Source: Candidatus Poribacteria bacterium (GTDB lineage Bacteria; Poribacteria; WGA-4E; WGA-3G). From it: DNA of 64,000 nt. Under the pieces are notes generated by a model. The model worked only from the letters and a program-made list of their open reading frames with translations. It was not told the DNA's origin and did no database searches. A program made the position numbers and the translations under genes. Location: positions 203,327 to 267,326 of the forward strand of contig JAJDUH010000044.1 of the NCBI GenBank assembly GCA_022826805.1, written 5' to 3'. This document shows positions 1-8,166 of the stretch, piece after piece; the first letter of the stretch is position 1, and the number at the start of each line of letters is the position of its first letter.

Positions 1-1
1 G

Positions 2-667
2 ATTCCACCACCTGAAGCAACCGTGCGTTGTGCGTTAGCTTCGTATTACGCACTTGTTTCGACTCTCGATGCTGAGATTGGACGGATACTTGAGGCAATT
101 GACACGTCCCCGCTACGCGAAAATACGCTTGTCATCTACACCAGCGATCACGGTGAGATGGCAGGACACCACGGCATGTGGCAAAAACAGTGCTTCTACG
201 AACCAGCGGTAAAGGTCCCACTCATACTACGCCTACCTTCGGGTGAGAATGGTCGCGTGGCACAAAACGTTTCTCTGGTAGATGTCTTACCCACTCTGTT
301 GGAGGTTGCAGGTTTGGAAACACCGCGCGATTTACCGGGGGACAGTCTGTTAGGAATAGCCCAACACCAATCAGACGAAACGACACGTTCCGTCTTCTCA
401 GAGTACCATCACATGGGTATACTCAATGCCGGTTTCATGCTCAAACGTGGGAATTACAAACTGTGTCATTACGTCGGGAGCGAACCGCAGCTGTTCAATG
501 TGGCTGTTGATCCATTAGAGAACGATGACTTAGCATCAAAGCCTGAATATGCAGCGACACGTAATGAAATGGAAGTTGCCTTGCGTGCAGTTCTTGATCC
601 AGAACGCGAAGATGCACGAGCAAAAGAGAATCAAAGAGTGCGTAGGTTGAAACTTGGGGAGATTTAA
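2..667 (+). CDS. Sulfatase, C-terminal part (gene begins before window)
   Basis: The frame is open from base 2 to a TAA at 667, so the gene starts outside the window. The fragment carries YTSDHGEMAGHHGMW, the second metal-binding segment (Asp-His) of type I formylglycine sulfatases, then the KVPLILRLP strand and the VDVLPTLLEVAGL segment typical of this family. The activated Cys/Ser motif lies in the missing N-terminal half. Such enzymes hydrolyse sulfate esters of polysaccharides or small molecules; the substrate cannot be told. An FGE-like protein is encoded at 42360 but is not linked. Family assignment is firm. Confidence 0.9.
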   Translation: MPPPEATVRCALASYYALVSTLDAEIGRILEAIDTSPLRENTLVIYTSDHGEMAGHHGMWQKQCFYEPAVKVPLILRLPSGENGRVAQNVSLVDVLPTLLEVAGLETPRDLPGDSLLGIAQHQSDETTRSVFSEYHHMGILNAGFMLKRGNYKLCHYVGSEPQLFNVAVDPLENDDLASKPEYAATRNEMEVALRAVLDPEREDARAKENQRVRRLKLGEI

Positions 668-670
668 CTC

Positions 671-1732
671 TTAAACCTCGCCATCCCAATAACTCAGGCT
701 TGGGTCTTTACGGTAAATCTTCCCAACAACATAAGGCAACACTTTGTTGGAATCTGGATACTCGCTCACATCGTGGGGTGTGGTGGTGCCGAGTATAAAT
801 AACACAACCGCAGCATCGCTATTATTGACAAACTTATGCGCGCCGATTGTGCCGGGCGGAAAGGCGATGAAATCCCCTTCTCTTACCTCCGCATCGCCTC
901 GTGGCGTTTTGAGTGTGCAGGTGCCTTCCATTACGTAGCACATCTCCTCACCGAAATTGTGAAAATGCATCGGGAAACTCATCTTACCGGGTAGGAGACG
1001 GATAACACGATACCCCAAATTCTTGCCGCCGATAAGTGGGTCAATGTCTTTATCTTCAAAATCATAAGGGTGCGGTGCATTCTTGTACTGCCACTCTATT
1101 TCATCAATGTGAATCCGATTGATGTAAATATCTCGCCGTGCTTGCAAACAGTCAACGAGGTGTTGACGCGCATCATTAAAGATGGAGTGCCCGTCACCAA
1201 CAAGAATCGTGTTGAAGCGAAGTCCCAAAATTTTACGCAGTTCAAGTGCCGCTTTAGGCGGATCAGCCAACTTTTCATCGGCGAGTAAAGTCAACGCCCC
1301 CATCGGTTCGCCTACTACCAGATCTCCGAACAGAACAGCCCCTTTCTCTGGAGAGTAGAGTGCAATCTCGCCAGGGCTTTTTCCATAACTGAGATGAATG
1401 GCATGTAAACCTGGCACAATCGCCTCTCGGTCCTGAACAGTTCTTGTCGGCGTGATGCGCAACGCATCAGCATCCGCTTCATGCACAATCACTTGGGCAC
1501 CCGTCCGCTGCTGAAAAACAGCCGCTTCACGTTCATGATCCGCATTTGTCAGCACAATCAACTTCGCGCCGCCGAGTGCCGTGAAGTGTTCATAGTCAGC
1601 ATCGGACATTGGAACAGGGTCTATGAGAACATTGCCGTCAGGACGCACCCACAAATGCCCGTTAAAATCTACCTGCCGTTCAGGGCTAAAGACACCCCAA
1701 CTGTATATATCTTCAAAAATCAAGCGTTTCAT
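671..1732 (-). CDS. MBL-fold hydrolase-like protein fused to a C-terminal cupin
   Basis: The N-terminal ~230 residues look like a metallo-beta-lactamase fold (GHLWVRPDGNVLIDP near the start, VLTNADHEREA, GAVLFGDLVVGEP, ILVGDGHSIF). The classical HxHxDH motif is degenerate, with only the DH and later GDGHS parts visible, so metal binding may be altered. The last ~100 residues form a cupin with MHFHNFGEEMCYVMEG and GDFIAFPPGTIGAHKF, a plausible metal site. The ATG at 1732 is chosen because AGGAG lies about 9 bases upstream; a longer frame to 1795 runs into the upstream gene. It overlaps the 3' end of the lipoprotein gene by 20 bases, so the two are probably co-translated. The substrate is unknown. 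Confidence 0.75.
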   Translation of the reverse strand: MKRLIFEDIYSWGVFSPERQVDFNGHLWVRPDGNVLIDPVPMSDADYEHFTALGGAKLIVLTNADHEREAAVFQQRTGAQVIVHEADADALRITPTRTVQDREAIVPGLHAIHLSYGKSPGEIALYSPEKGAVLFGDLVVGEPMGALTLLADEKLADPPKAALELRKILGLRFNTILVGDGHSIFNDARQHLVDCLQARRDIYINRIHIDEIEWQYKNAPHPYDFEDKDIDPLIGGKNLGYRVIRLLPGKMSFPMHFHNFGEEMCYVMEGTCTLKTPRGDAEVREGDFIAFPPGTIGAHKFVNNSDAAVVLFILGTTTPHDVSEYPDSNKVLPYVVGKIYRKDPSLSYWDGEV

Positions 1733-2276
1733 TTGTATGCTCCTCTGGGGACGCCTCCTTTGAAACAAGCCCGTAGACCTCAATTTCGTGGACAAAGGCT
1801 CTACCTAACCGGACTCTCGATACGACTCTACCATGCATCGGATCAAACTCTCCTCGCATCTTTTCATCTTCGGTGGTACCACTGATGTAGATGCGGAGTG
1901 CATCCGTTACAACACCACTAACACGCATTTGGACGACCGGACTCTCGTTATTTTGAACTTGCTGAATTGGGTGCCACCGTCCCTCACCTTCTAATTTTTC
2001 GTATATCATAAAGCTTGTGATGTTCGTCCCGCGGATGGTGATCCGGTGAATTGCCTTTTGCGTCGGCAAGTTAAGATGAATCCACCGTCCGGCAGCGTAT
2101 CCCCTCGTTTTTTCATCACCGTCTATCATTTCTGGGGCAGTGCAGGTGACCCCTTCCGTGACGGCATAGTTGTAAAACTCCTGTGGTTCAAACAACATTT
2201 GCAATACCTTGGATTGGCATCCCGAAAAAAGTGCCACGGCGCAGAGCACTGGAAAGATAAAGAGGTAACGTCGCAT
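1713..2276 (-). CDS. Lipoprotein with discoidin-like (F5/8 type C-like) domain
   Basis: 187 residues. The N-terminus MRRYLFIFPVLCAVALFSGC is a lipoprotein signal peptide ending in a lipobox, so the protein is probably anchored in the envelope. The remainder has features of a galactose-binding/discoidin-like fold: DGDEKTRGYAAGRWIHLNL, IHRITIRGTNI and the terminal VHEIEVYGL, which in F5/8C domains closes the jelly roll. A ligand cannot be inferred. GGAGGAG precedes the ATG. It is the first gene of a two-gene minus-strand unit with the MBL-cupin protein. Confidence 0.65.
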   Translation of the reverse strand: MRRYLFIFPVLCAVALFSGCQSKVLQMLFEPQEFYNYAVTEGVTCTAPEMIDGDEKTRGYAAGRWIHLNLPTQKAIHRITIRGTNITSFMIYEKLEGEGRWHPIQQVQNNESPVVQMRVSGVVTDALRIYISGTTEDEKMRGEFDPMHGRVVSRVRLGRAFVHEIEVYGLVSKEASPEEHTNETLDF

Positions 2277-2362
2277 TTCTCTCCTCCCGTTATCCGTTCC
2301 CGTTTTTGTGGAATATTATAGCACATTTTTATTCTTCTTTGAACCCGAATTTTGCGAAAGCG

Positions 2363-2391
2363 TTGTTTTAAAATCGAAACTGCGATATAAT
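2363..2391 (+). promoter_or_regulatory. Sigma-70-type promoter for the Gfo/Idh gene
   Basis: TTGTTT, 17 bases, TATAAT. The perfect -10 and ideal spacing lie 95 bases before the chosen start at 2486. Direct motif reading; not tested. Confidence 0.5.
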
Positions 2392-2485
2392 AATCCCTTA
2401 CAAAAATGAGCCTCTAAATCATGCTCACAAAGTTACGCGGTTTCCTACCGCGTCAGCCAAAATGGGTCTCACACAGGAGAAAATT

Positions 2486-3523
2486 ATGTACAAAAGCGCG
2501 ATTTTAGGATGTCGTGGACGTGCTCGTGGACACGCACGCGCCTATGAACACGCCAAGGGCGGGAAACTCGCCGCTATTTGCGATATGCAGGAAGATTTGC
2601 TCAACGATTTCGGGGACGAATTCGGGATTGACGCCCGTTATACCGACCTTGACGAAATGCTCTCAAAGGAAAAGCCGGACCTGCTCCATATCGTTACCGC
2701 ACCCGTGTTACGTGGGTCTAACAAACGCATCCGCTATCCACTGATGAATCAAGCCTCTGAGCACGGCGTGCCTGCTGCGATTGTCGAGAAACCGATCGCC
2801 GTCGAAAGCGAAGACTGGCGGCAGATATCCGAACTCGCTGAACGCACTAAAACGAAATTCGTTGTCAACACACAACTCAATTTCCATCCGCAGAACCTCG
2901 CACTTAAGCAAGATGTCGCCGAAGGAAAAATTGGATCAATCAAATTTATCGAAGCGAGTGCACGCAATCCGCCCGTCGATCAAGCACCACACGTCCTACA
3001 ACTCGTGTCATCTTACATTGATAACTCCCGTCCAGTGAGAGTGCAAGGACAAATCTCAGGATCAGAACAGCTCAATTCAGCACAACCTTCGCCCGCCAAC
3101 GCTACCGCCCTCGCGACTTACGCAAACGGCGTACAAGTCTCACTCGCATTCGGTCCGACCATGGCACCCCGCGTGCTACCTGATACCTCCAATAACAGGC
3201 ATAAACGCGTCTGCGTATTCGGCGAAGAAGGATTTGTTCACTGGCGATTTGAGAGTTGGGAACGTAATCTACCCGGCACCGGTTATGAAGGTGGCGATCT
3301 GAACTACGGCGCACAAGATGTGCTCGCACAAGGTGGACTCACCGACGCAGTCTTCGAGTGGCTCGACGACGAGAGCAAGGTACATCCGACACATCTCAAG
3401 CAATCCCTCGCTGAGTTCAACCTGCTTTTGGGTATTTACTATAGCGGTTTGACGAACACTGTCGTCGAATTGCCGTTCGATCCACCTGACGGCATGATTG
3501 ATATGTTCCGCGAACGTCTTTAA
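2486..3523 (+). CDS. Gfo/Idh/MocA-family NAD(P)-dependent oxidoreductase
   Basis: 345 residues from the ATG at 2486, which has AGGAGA 5 bases upstream; an in-frame ATG at 2462 lacks a site. The N-terminal Rossmann region reads KSAILGCRGRARGHARAY, and VEKPIAVESEDW is the family's EKP motif whose Lys takes part in catalysis. The C-terminal half is the usual alpha/beta substrate domain. Members oxidise sugars, inositols or sugar derivatives; the substrate cannot be assigned. It appears monocistronic, with its own promoter and a terminator-like hairpin just downstream. Confidence 0.88.
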   Translation: MYKSAILGCRGRARGHARAYEHAKGGKLAAICDMQEDLLNDFGDEFGIDARYTDLDEMLSKEKPDLLHIVTAPVLRGSNKRIRYPLMNQASEHGVPAAIVEKPIAVESEDWRQISELAERTKTKFVVNTQLNFHPQNLALKQDVAEGKIGSIKFIEASARNPPVDQAPHVLQLVSSYIDNSRPVRVQGQISGSEQLNSAQPSPANATALATYANGVQVSLAFGPTMAPRVLPDTSNNRHKRVCVFGEEGFVHWRFESWERNLPGTGYEGGDLNYGAQDVLAQGGLTDAVFEWLDDESKVHPTHLKQSLAEFNLLLGIYYSGLTNTVVELPFDPPDGMIDMFRERL

Positions 3524-3553
3524 AAGTAGCCGTCATCTACTATTTCGCTTGCT

Positions 3554-3601
3554 GGCGAGGTGTTTTGCTTGGGTGTTTCCCACCCAACCTCGCCTATTTT
3601 T
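3554..3601 (+). terminator. Nested hairpin followed by T-run, after the Gfo/Idh gene
   Basis: Outer stem GGCGAGGT/ACCTCGCC (3554-3561 with 3587-3594) encloses an inner stem TTGGGTG/CACCCAA, followed by TATTTTT. It fits a Rho-independent terminator and is also a member of the GGCGAGG palindrome family found elsewhere in the window. Confidence 0.55.
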
Positions 3602-3674
3602 AAAGAGATAACTTTCACGTGTTCCATTTGGACACCATCAAGAACCGAGAATCCCAATCGAAAGAGACAACCTC

Positions 3675-4826
3675 ATGAGCAATATCATCTACATGGACAA
3701 TCATGCAACAACGCCGATTGCACCTGAAGTGTTGGAAGCCATGATGCCCTACCTCACGACGCATTTTGGTAATGCTTCCAGCACACACTCGTTCGGCACA
3801 ACGGCGAAGGATGCGGTAGACAAAGCACGCCATCAAGTCGCTGAGCTGCTCGGATGCTCAGTAGATGAGATCGTCTTCACCAGCGGCGCAACTGAATCCG
3901 ACAATCTTGCTATTCGAGGGATCGCCTACGCTTGTAGAGATAATGGAAACCACATCATTACAAGCACAGCAGAGCATCACGCAATCCTCGATACATGCCA
4001 CGCCTTAGCAGCAGAAGGATTCGAGACGACATATCTCCCTGTGGACAAATACGGGATGGTAAGTCCAGAGGATGTGGAAGCCGCGATAACCCCAAAAACG
4101 ACTCTGATGAGTTTCATGTACGCAAATAACGAGGTCGGCACGATAAACCCAATATCCGATATTACTGCTGTCGCCGCCAAACACGGTGTGCTTTTTCATT
4201 CAGATGCCGTGCAAGGGATCGGGCAGTTACCATCGGATATGGAGCTGTTGGGTGTGGATCTCGCCTCCCTGACGGCGCACAAGATTTACGGTCCGAAGGG
4301 GATTGGTGCGCTTTACATCCGTCGAAACACCTCTCCACCACACTCGCTTTTCTATGGCGGTGGACAAGAATTGGGGGTCCGACCCGGCACACTAAACGTC
4401 GCTGGGATAGTAGGTTTAGGTGCAGCGTGCGAACTTGCTAAAAATTACATGGAGACAGGAAAGAGTTGTGTATCAATCTTGCGCGACACTCTCCATCAGC
4501 AGCTGAATGCCCGCTTAGAAGACATCCATCTCAACGGACATCCTGAACAGCGACTACCGGGCAATCTGAACCTCTGTTTTGCGGGCGTACAAAGCCACGC
4601 CTTGCTAATGGGATTGAAGAGCGTTGCGGTATCAACCGGATCGGCATGTGATTCTGAGTTGGTGACAGCATCACACGTTTTGGTTGCGATGGGAGTTCCG
4701 AATGAACTGGCGTTGACTGCTGTCCGTTTCGGCTTGGGACGCTATAACACGGCTGAAGAGGTTGATATTGTTGCGGATGAGGTTATAAAAGTCGTTAATC
4801 GGTTACGTGCGCTGGCACCCGAATGA
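3675..4826 (+). CDS. Cysteine desulfurase (NifS/IscS-like), PLP-dependent
   Basis: 383 residues, normal for class V aminotransferase-fold desulfurases. MDNHATTPIAPEVLEAM opens the protein as in NifS/IscS. TSGATESDN binds the cofactor, SDAVQGIGQ supplies the PLP-contacting Asp/Gln, TAHKIYGPKG holds the PLP Lys (about residue 203), and STGSACDS contains the catalytic Cys (about 325). The reaction is removal of sulfur from L-cysteine to a persulfide for Fe-S clusters or thio-modification. No iscU, sufE, mnmA or thiI gene is nearby, so the acceptor is unknown. It may belong to the NifS-like group with other partners. Confidence 0.9.
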   Translation: MSNIIYMDNHATTPIAPEVLEAMMPYLTTHFGNASSTHSFGTTAKDAVDKARHQVAELLGCSVDEIVFTSGATESDNLAIRGIAYACRDNGNHIITSTAEHHAILDTCHALAAEGFETTYLPVDKYGMVSPEDVEAAITPKTTLMSFMYANNEVGTINPISDITAVAAKHGVLFHSDAVQGIGQLPSDMELLGVDLASLTAHKIYGPKGIGALYIRRNTSPPHSLFYGGGQELGVRPGTLNVAGIVGLGAACELAKNYMETGKSCVSILRDTLHQQLNARLEDIHLNGHPEQRLPGNLNLCFAGVQSHALLMGLKSVAVSTGSACDSELVTASHVLVAMGVPNELALTAVRFGLGRYNTAEEVDIVADEVIKVVNRLRALAPE

Positions 4827-4833
4827 TAATGTT

Positions 4834-5064
4834 CTAAGCCCCTTGCTCCGCTTGTGGGTGATTTTTGGCGGTATGCTTAGCAATCAGTTCGCGCACAGCA
4901 GGCACTAACTCCATAGGCACCTCTATTAGCACGCTGGATTCATTCTGCAGCGCTTCTTCAGCTTCTGCAACGGCTTCATCTTCTGTCTGTTGGTCGTAGT
5001 AGGCAATAACACTCTGGACGCGTTTTTCATCCCAACCGGAGGGAAATTCATTCTTTATTTTCAT
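4834..5064 (-). CDS. Small conserved hypothetical protein, possibly antitoxin-like
   Basis: 76 residues beginning MKIKNEFPSGWDEKRVQ, acidic in the middle (TEDEAVAEAEEAL) and ending in a VPMELVPAVRELIAKH helix. Small proteins of this look occur scattered in cyanobacterial and poribacterial genomes, often near mobile or toxin-antitoxin genes; that link is from memory and weak. No toxin gene adjoins it. It is convergent with the desulfurase gene, only 8 bases away. GGAAAA precedes the ATG. Function unknown. Confidence 0.55.
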   Translation of the reverse strand: MKIKNEFPSGWDEKRVQSVIAYYDQQTEDEAVAEAEEALQNESSVLIEVPMELVPAVRELIAKHTAKNHPQAEQGA

Positions 5065-5148
5065 GGTCTGTTTTCCTTACCATTTTATTGATAGATTAGA
5101 ATAATTATAGCGCAAATTAGACCCAGATTGCAAAGATACGTGTTCTGT

Positions 5149-5172
5149 AGGAGCGATCTTCTGATCGCTCCT
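5149..5172. repeat. Perfect 10-bp stem palindrome (AGGAGCGATC)
   Basis: AGGAGCGATC, TTCT, GATCGCTCCT. The half-site CTGTAGGAGCGATC recurs inside the nuclease-methylase gene near 11289. Probably a REP-like dispersed hairpin. Confidence 0.6.
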
Positions 5173-5245
5173 CTTTCGCTGGCGAGGTTTCCTGGGAAAA
5201 TACCCAATCAAAAACACCTCGTCTTTTTTCATGTTCGCAGAACTA

Positions 5246-5274
5246 TTGAATTTTCCACGACAATATGTTATACT
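5246..5274 (+). promoter_or_regulatory. Sigma-70-type promoter for the Uma2 gene
   Basis: TTGAAT, 17 bases, TATACT, with the -10 ending 39 bases before the ATG at 5314. Motif reading only. Confidence 0.5.
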
Positions 5275-5313
5275 TTTGTTGCGGAGTTTAAGCACATAGC
5301 ATAGGAGATACGC

Positions 5314-5922
5314 ATGTCATCTATTGCAGCCCGAACCTATCTAACCCCTGAGGAATACATTGCTGCGGAACGAAAGGCGATGCTCAAAAGCGAATACTTG
5401 AGCGGTGAGATTGTCGCCATGTCTGGTGCAAGTGATGCACATAATCTTATCACGATGAATACCGCGAATCAACTCTACAATCAATTAACAGAACAAGGAT
5501 GCCGAGTTTACGTCAGTGATATGCGCGTCGGCATCGGCGCAGGAGTCTCCTACTTCTATCCAGATGTTGCTGTTCCCTGTGATAAACCCCGTTTTGAAGA
5601 TGATGCTTTTGATACACTCACCAATCCGCAAGTCATTGTTGAAGTCCTTTCTACCTCAACTGAAAGCTACGACCGAGGTGAGAAATTCGCACGTTATCGG
5701 CAACTGGAATCTTTGCAGGAATACATTCTCATCTCACAAGATCAGGTTCAAGTCGAGCACTACCTCCGTCAAGGCAAACAATGGATACTCAGCGAATTTA
5801 GTGCGCTTGACAACGTGCTGCCATTCGTTTCAATTGAGGCAAAACTCTCCTTAGGTCAGATTTACAGATTCGTCGAACTGGAAACGGATACTGCCGTTCA
5901 AACGACTGTAGGAGCCGGGTAA
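5314..5922 (+). CDS. Uma2 family (DUF820) putative restriction-endonuclease-like protein
   Basis: 202 residues with the standard family pattern: LTPEEYIAAERKAMLKSEYLSGEIVAMSGAS at the start, then YPDVAVPCDKPRFED and NPQVIVEVLSTSTESYDRGEKF, which carry the D...ExK-like residues of a PD-(D/E)xK nuclease fold, and YRQLESLQEYILISQD. Uma2 proteins are very abundant in cyanobacteria and poribacteria; their biological role is unsettled. It lies 30 bases upstream of the acyl-CoA synthetase gene and could share its transcript. A second copy lies at 62965-63540. Confidence 0.88.
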   Translation: MSSIAARTYLTPEEYIAAERKAMLKSEYLSGEIVAMSGASDAHNLITMNTANQLYNQLTEQGCRVYVSDMRVGIGAGVSYFYPDVAVPCDKPRFEDDAFDTLTNPQVIVEVLSTSTESYDRGEKFARYRQLESLQEYILISQDQVQVEHYLRQGKQWILSEFSALDNVLPFVSIEAKLSLGQIYRFVELETDTAVQTTVGAG

Positions 5923-5952
5923 CCGAGCCTCTACAAAGAGGAAATCTATCCT

Positions 5953-8034
5953 ATGCTGACTGTTGAACAAATCATCGCTTGTGGATTAGAAAAAACAGAA
6001 GCACTAAAGATAGCACAAACCGTTAATAGGCTTTTATCAACACAGGCTTCGACAGCCTGTTGGTACGAATTATCGCGCTACATCCTTACACCACAACACC
6101 CCTTTGCACTTCACCAGTTACTCTATGAGACGGTGTACGCCGATTTCGATCGCGCAACGTCCGGACCACCACCTGCATGGTTTCCTACTGACGAAGACAT
6201 CAGTGAAGCGAATATCACCCGTCTCATGACGGAATTATCCATCAAAACCTATCCCGAACTCCATGCCTGGTCAGTTGACAACCGCGATATGTTTTGGCAG
6301 ATGATGATTGACACGCTGGGCATTAAAACAATAGCCACAAACACCGAAGCACAAAAAGATGCAACAGGCACCGCAACATACCTCGCTAAACTCAACATCG
6401 TTGACAGCTGCTTCAGTGCCCCTCACGATGCTACCGCGATTATTGCCCAACGTGAAAACGACGGAAACCTCGTAACACTTACCTATGGCGAATTGGAGCG
6501 CCTTACCAACCGAGTCACAAACGGACTTGTGGACCTCGGTCTGAAGCAAGGGGACGCAGTAGCGGTCGATATGCCGATGAACGCTGAATCCGTTGCCATT
6601 TATCTCGGCATTGTCAAAGCGGGATGTGTCGTTGTTGGCATTGCTGATAGTTTCGCGCCAGATGAGATAGCCACCCGCCTGCGTATCGGCAAAGCAAAAG
6701 CAATCTTTACACAGGACTATATCAACAGAACAGGCAAGCGTCTGCCGCTGTATGACAAAGTAATCGCCGCAAACGCACCGAAGGCGATTGTATTTAGCGC
6801 AGCTTGCAGGCTAAATCTTGCTACGGAAAAGTCGTGCGAGGGCAGCGATACCGTCGCACAGGTCCAGCGAGAAGGAGATATAACGTGGAACGACTTTCTT
6901 AGCGATACAGAGACCTTCACCGCTATCCCGTGCGATCCAGATGCACACACCAACATCCTTTTCTCCTCTGGAACCACCGGCGAACCGAAGGCGATTCCGT
7001 GGACGCATACCACCCCGATCAAATGTGCTGCAGATGCCTATCTACATCACGACATCCATCCGGGCAACGTGCTTGCGTGGTATACAAACCTCGGTTGGAT
7101 GATGGGTCCATGGCTCATCTATGCAAGTCTTATTAACAAAGCCACCATTGCGTTGTATGATGGCGTGCCGACAGGACGTGAGTTTGGAGTCTTTGTTCAG
7201 AACGCCAAGGTCACTATGCTGGGTGTTGTGCCCACACTCGTTCGTGCATGGAAAAACACCGATTGCCTGCAAGGACTCGACTGGCACGCAATTCGAGCGT
7301 TTAGTTCAACGGGTGAATGCTCTAACCCTGATGAGATGTTGTACCTCATGTCCTTGGCTGGCTATAGACCGGTGATTGAGTATTGTGGCGGTACCGAAAT
7401 CGGCGGCGGTTATGTCACTGGCACGCGCGTCCAGCCCGCTGCGCCTTCGATGTTCACAACACCCGCACTCGGCTTGAATTTCTCGCTCTTCGACGAGAAC
7501 GGAGAGCCGACCCGAAACGGCGAAGTCTTCATCTCGCCACCGTCCCTCGGTCTCTCTACAACGCTTCTCAACGCTGACCACAACGAAGTCTACTTTGACG
7601 GGACCCCAGGACCGAACCTGCGTCGCCACGGCGATGCAATCGAACAGTTAGGCAACGGTTTTGACACTGAACCTTGGCTGGAAGGGGTCAAATATCGCGT
7701 CCTCGGTCGCGTTGACGATACAATGAATCTAAGCGGCATCAAAGTAAGTTCTGCAGAGATCGAGGAAATCCTTAACGCCGTCAGCGAGATTCAAGAGACA
7801 GCAGCAGTTACCGTCTCACCCAAAGACGGCGGTCCCAGCCAACTTGTCATCTATGCTGTGCTAACAGCATCAGAACCTGACCCAACCAAACAGGAGATTC
7901 ACGATGCATTGCAAGCCGAACTCTCTCAACACCTCAACCCCCTGTTCCGCATCCGCGATGTCGTCATCGTAGATGCTCTTCCAAGAACCGCTTCCAACAA
8001 GGTCATGCGCCGTCTGCTACGTGATCGATTGTAG
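5953..8034 (+). CDS. AMP-forming acyl-CoA synthetase (acetyl-/acetoacetyl-CoA synthetase-like)
   Basis: 693 residues. The adenylation core has the P-loop FSSGTTGEPKAIPWTH (near residue 337), EYCGGTEIGGG (motif binding adenine) and YRVLGRVDDTMNLSGIKVSS (hinge Asp and CoA-side loop). The C-terminal PRTASNKVMRRLLRDRL has the catalytic Lys. About 150 extra N-terminal residues resemble the cap of acetyl/acetoacetyl-CoA synthetases. It activates a carboxylic acid to acyl-AMP, then to acyl-CoA; the acid cannot be specified. AGAGGA lies about 11 bases before the ATG. Confidence 0.88.
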   Translation: MLTVEQIIACGLEKTEALKIAQTVNRLLSTQASTACWYELSRYILTPQHPFALHQLLYETVYADFDRATSGPPPAWFPTDEDISEANITRLMTELSIKTYPELHAWSVDNRDMFWQMMIDTLGIKTIATNTEAQKDATGTATYLAKLNIVDSCFSAPHDATAIIAQRENDGNLVTLTYGELERLTNRVTNGLVDLGLKQGDAVAVDMPMNAESVAIYLGIVKAGCVVVGIADSFAPDEIATRLRIGKAKAIFTQDYINRTGKRLPLYDKVIAANAPKAIVFSAACRLNLATEKSCEGSDTVAQVQREGDITWNDFLSDTETFTAIPCDPDAHTNILFSSGTTGEPKAIPWTHTTPIKCAADAYLHHDIHPGNVLAWYTNLGWMMGPWLIYASLINKATIALYDGVPTGREFGVFVQNAKVTMLGVVPTLVRAWKNTDCLQGLDWHAIRAFSSTGECSNPDEMLYLMSLAGYRPVIEYCGGTEIGGGYVTGTRVQPAAPSMFTTPALGLNFSLFDENGEPTRNGEVFISPPSLGLSTTLLNADHNEVYFDGTPGPNLRRHGDAIEQLGNGFDTEPWLEGVKYRVLGRVDDTMNLSGIKVSSAEIEEILNAVSEIQETAAVTVSPKDGGPSQLVIYAVLTASEPDPTKQEIHDALQAELSQHLNPLFRIRDVVIVDALPRTASNKVMRRLLRDRL

Positions 8035-8040
8035 TAAAAA

Positions 8041-8068
8041 GTTGGGTTTCACATCTGTTCAACCCAAC
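8041..8068. repeat. Inverted repeat GTTGGGTT...AACCCAAC downstream of acyl-CoA synthetase
   Basis: Eight-base perfect arms (8041-8048 and 8061-8068) around TCACATCTGTTC, then CTAC. Similar arms occur near 3569-3587 and 20510. Dispersed hairpin that may also aid termination, but no T-run follows. Confidence 0.5.
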
Positions 8069-8103
8069 CTACGTAATTCCACTGACAACTATTCCTACCA
8101 GAC

Positions 8104-8132
8104 TTGACAATTTTCTCATAAGATGCTACTAT
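8104..8132 (+). promoter_or_regulatory. Near-consensus sigma-70 promoter for the DUF362 gene
   Basis: TTGACA, exactly 17 bases, TACTAT. One of the best promoters in the window, 34 bases before the ATG at 8167. Confidence 0.65.
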
Positions 8133-8166
8133 TTTACAAAATCATCTACCCACACTGGAGACCATA

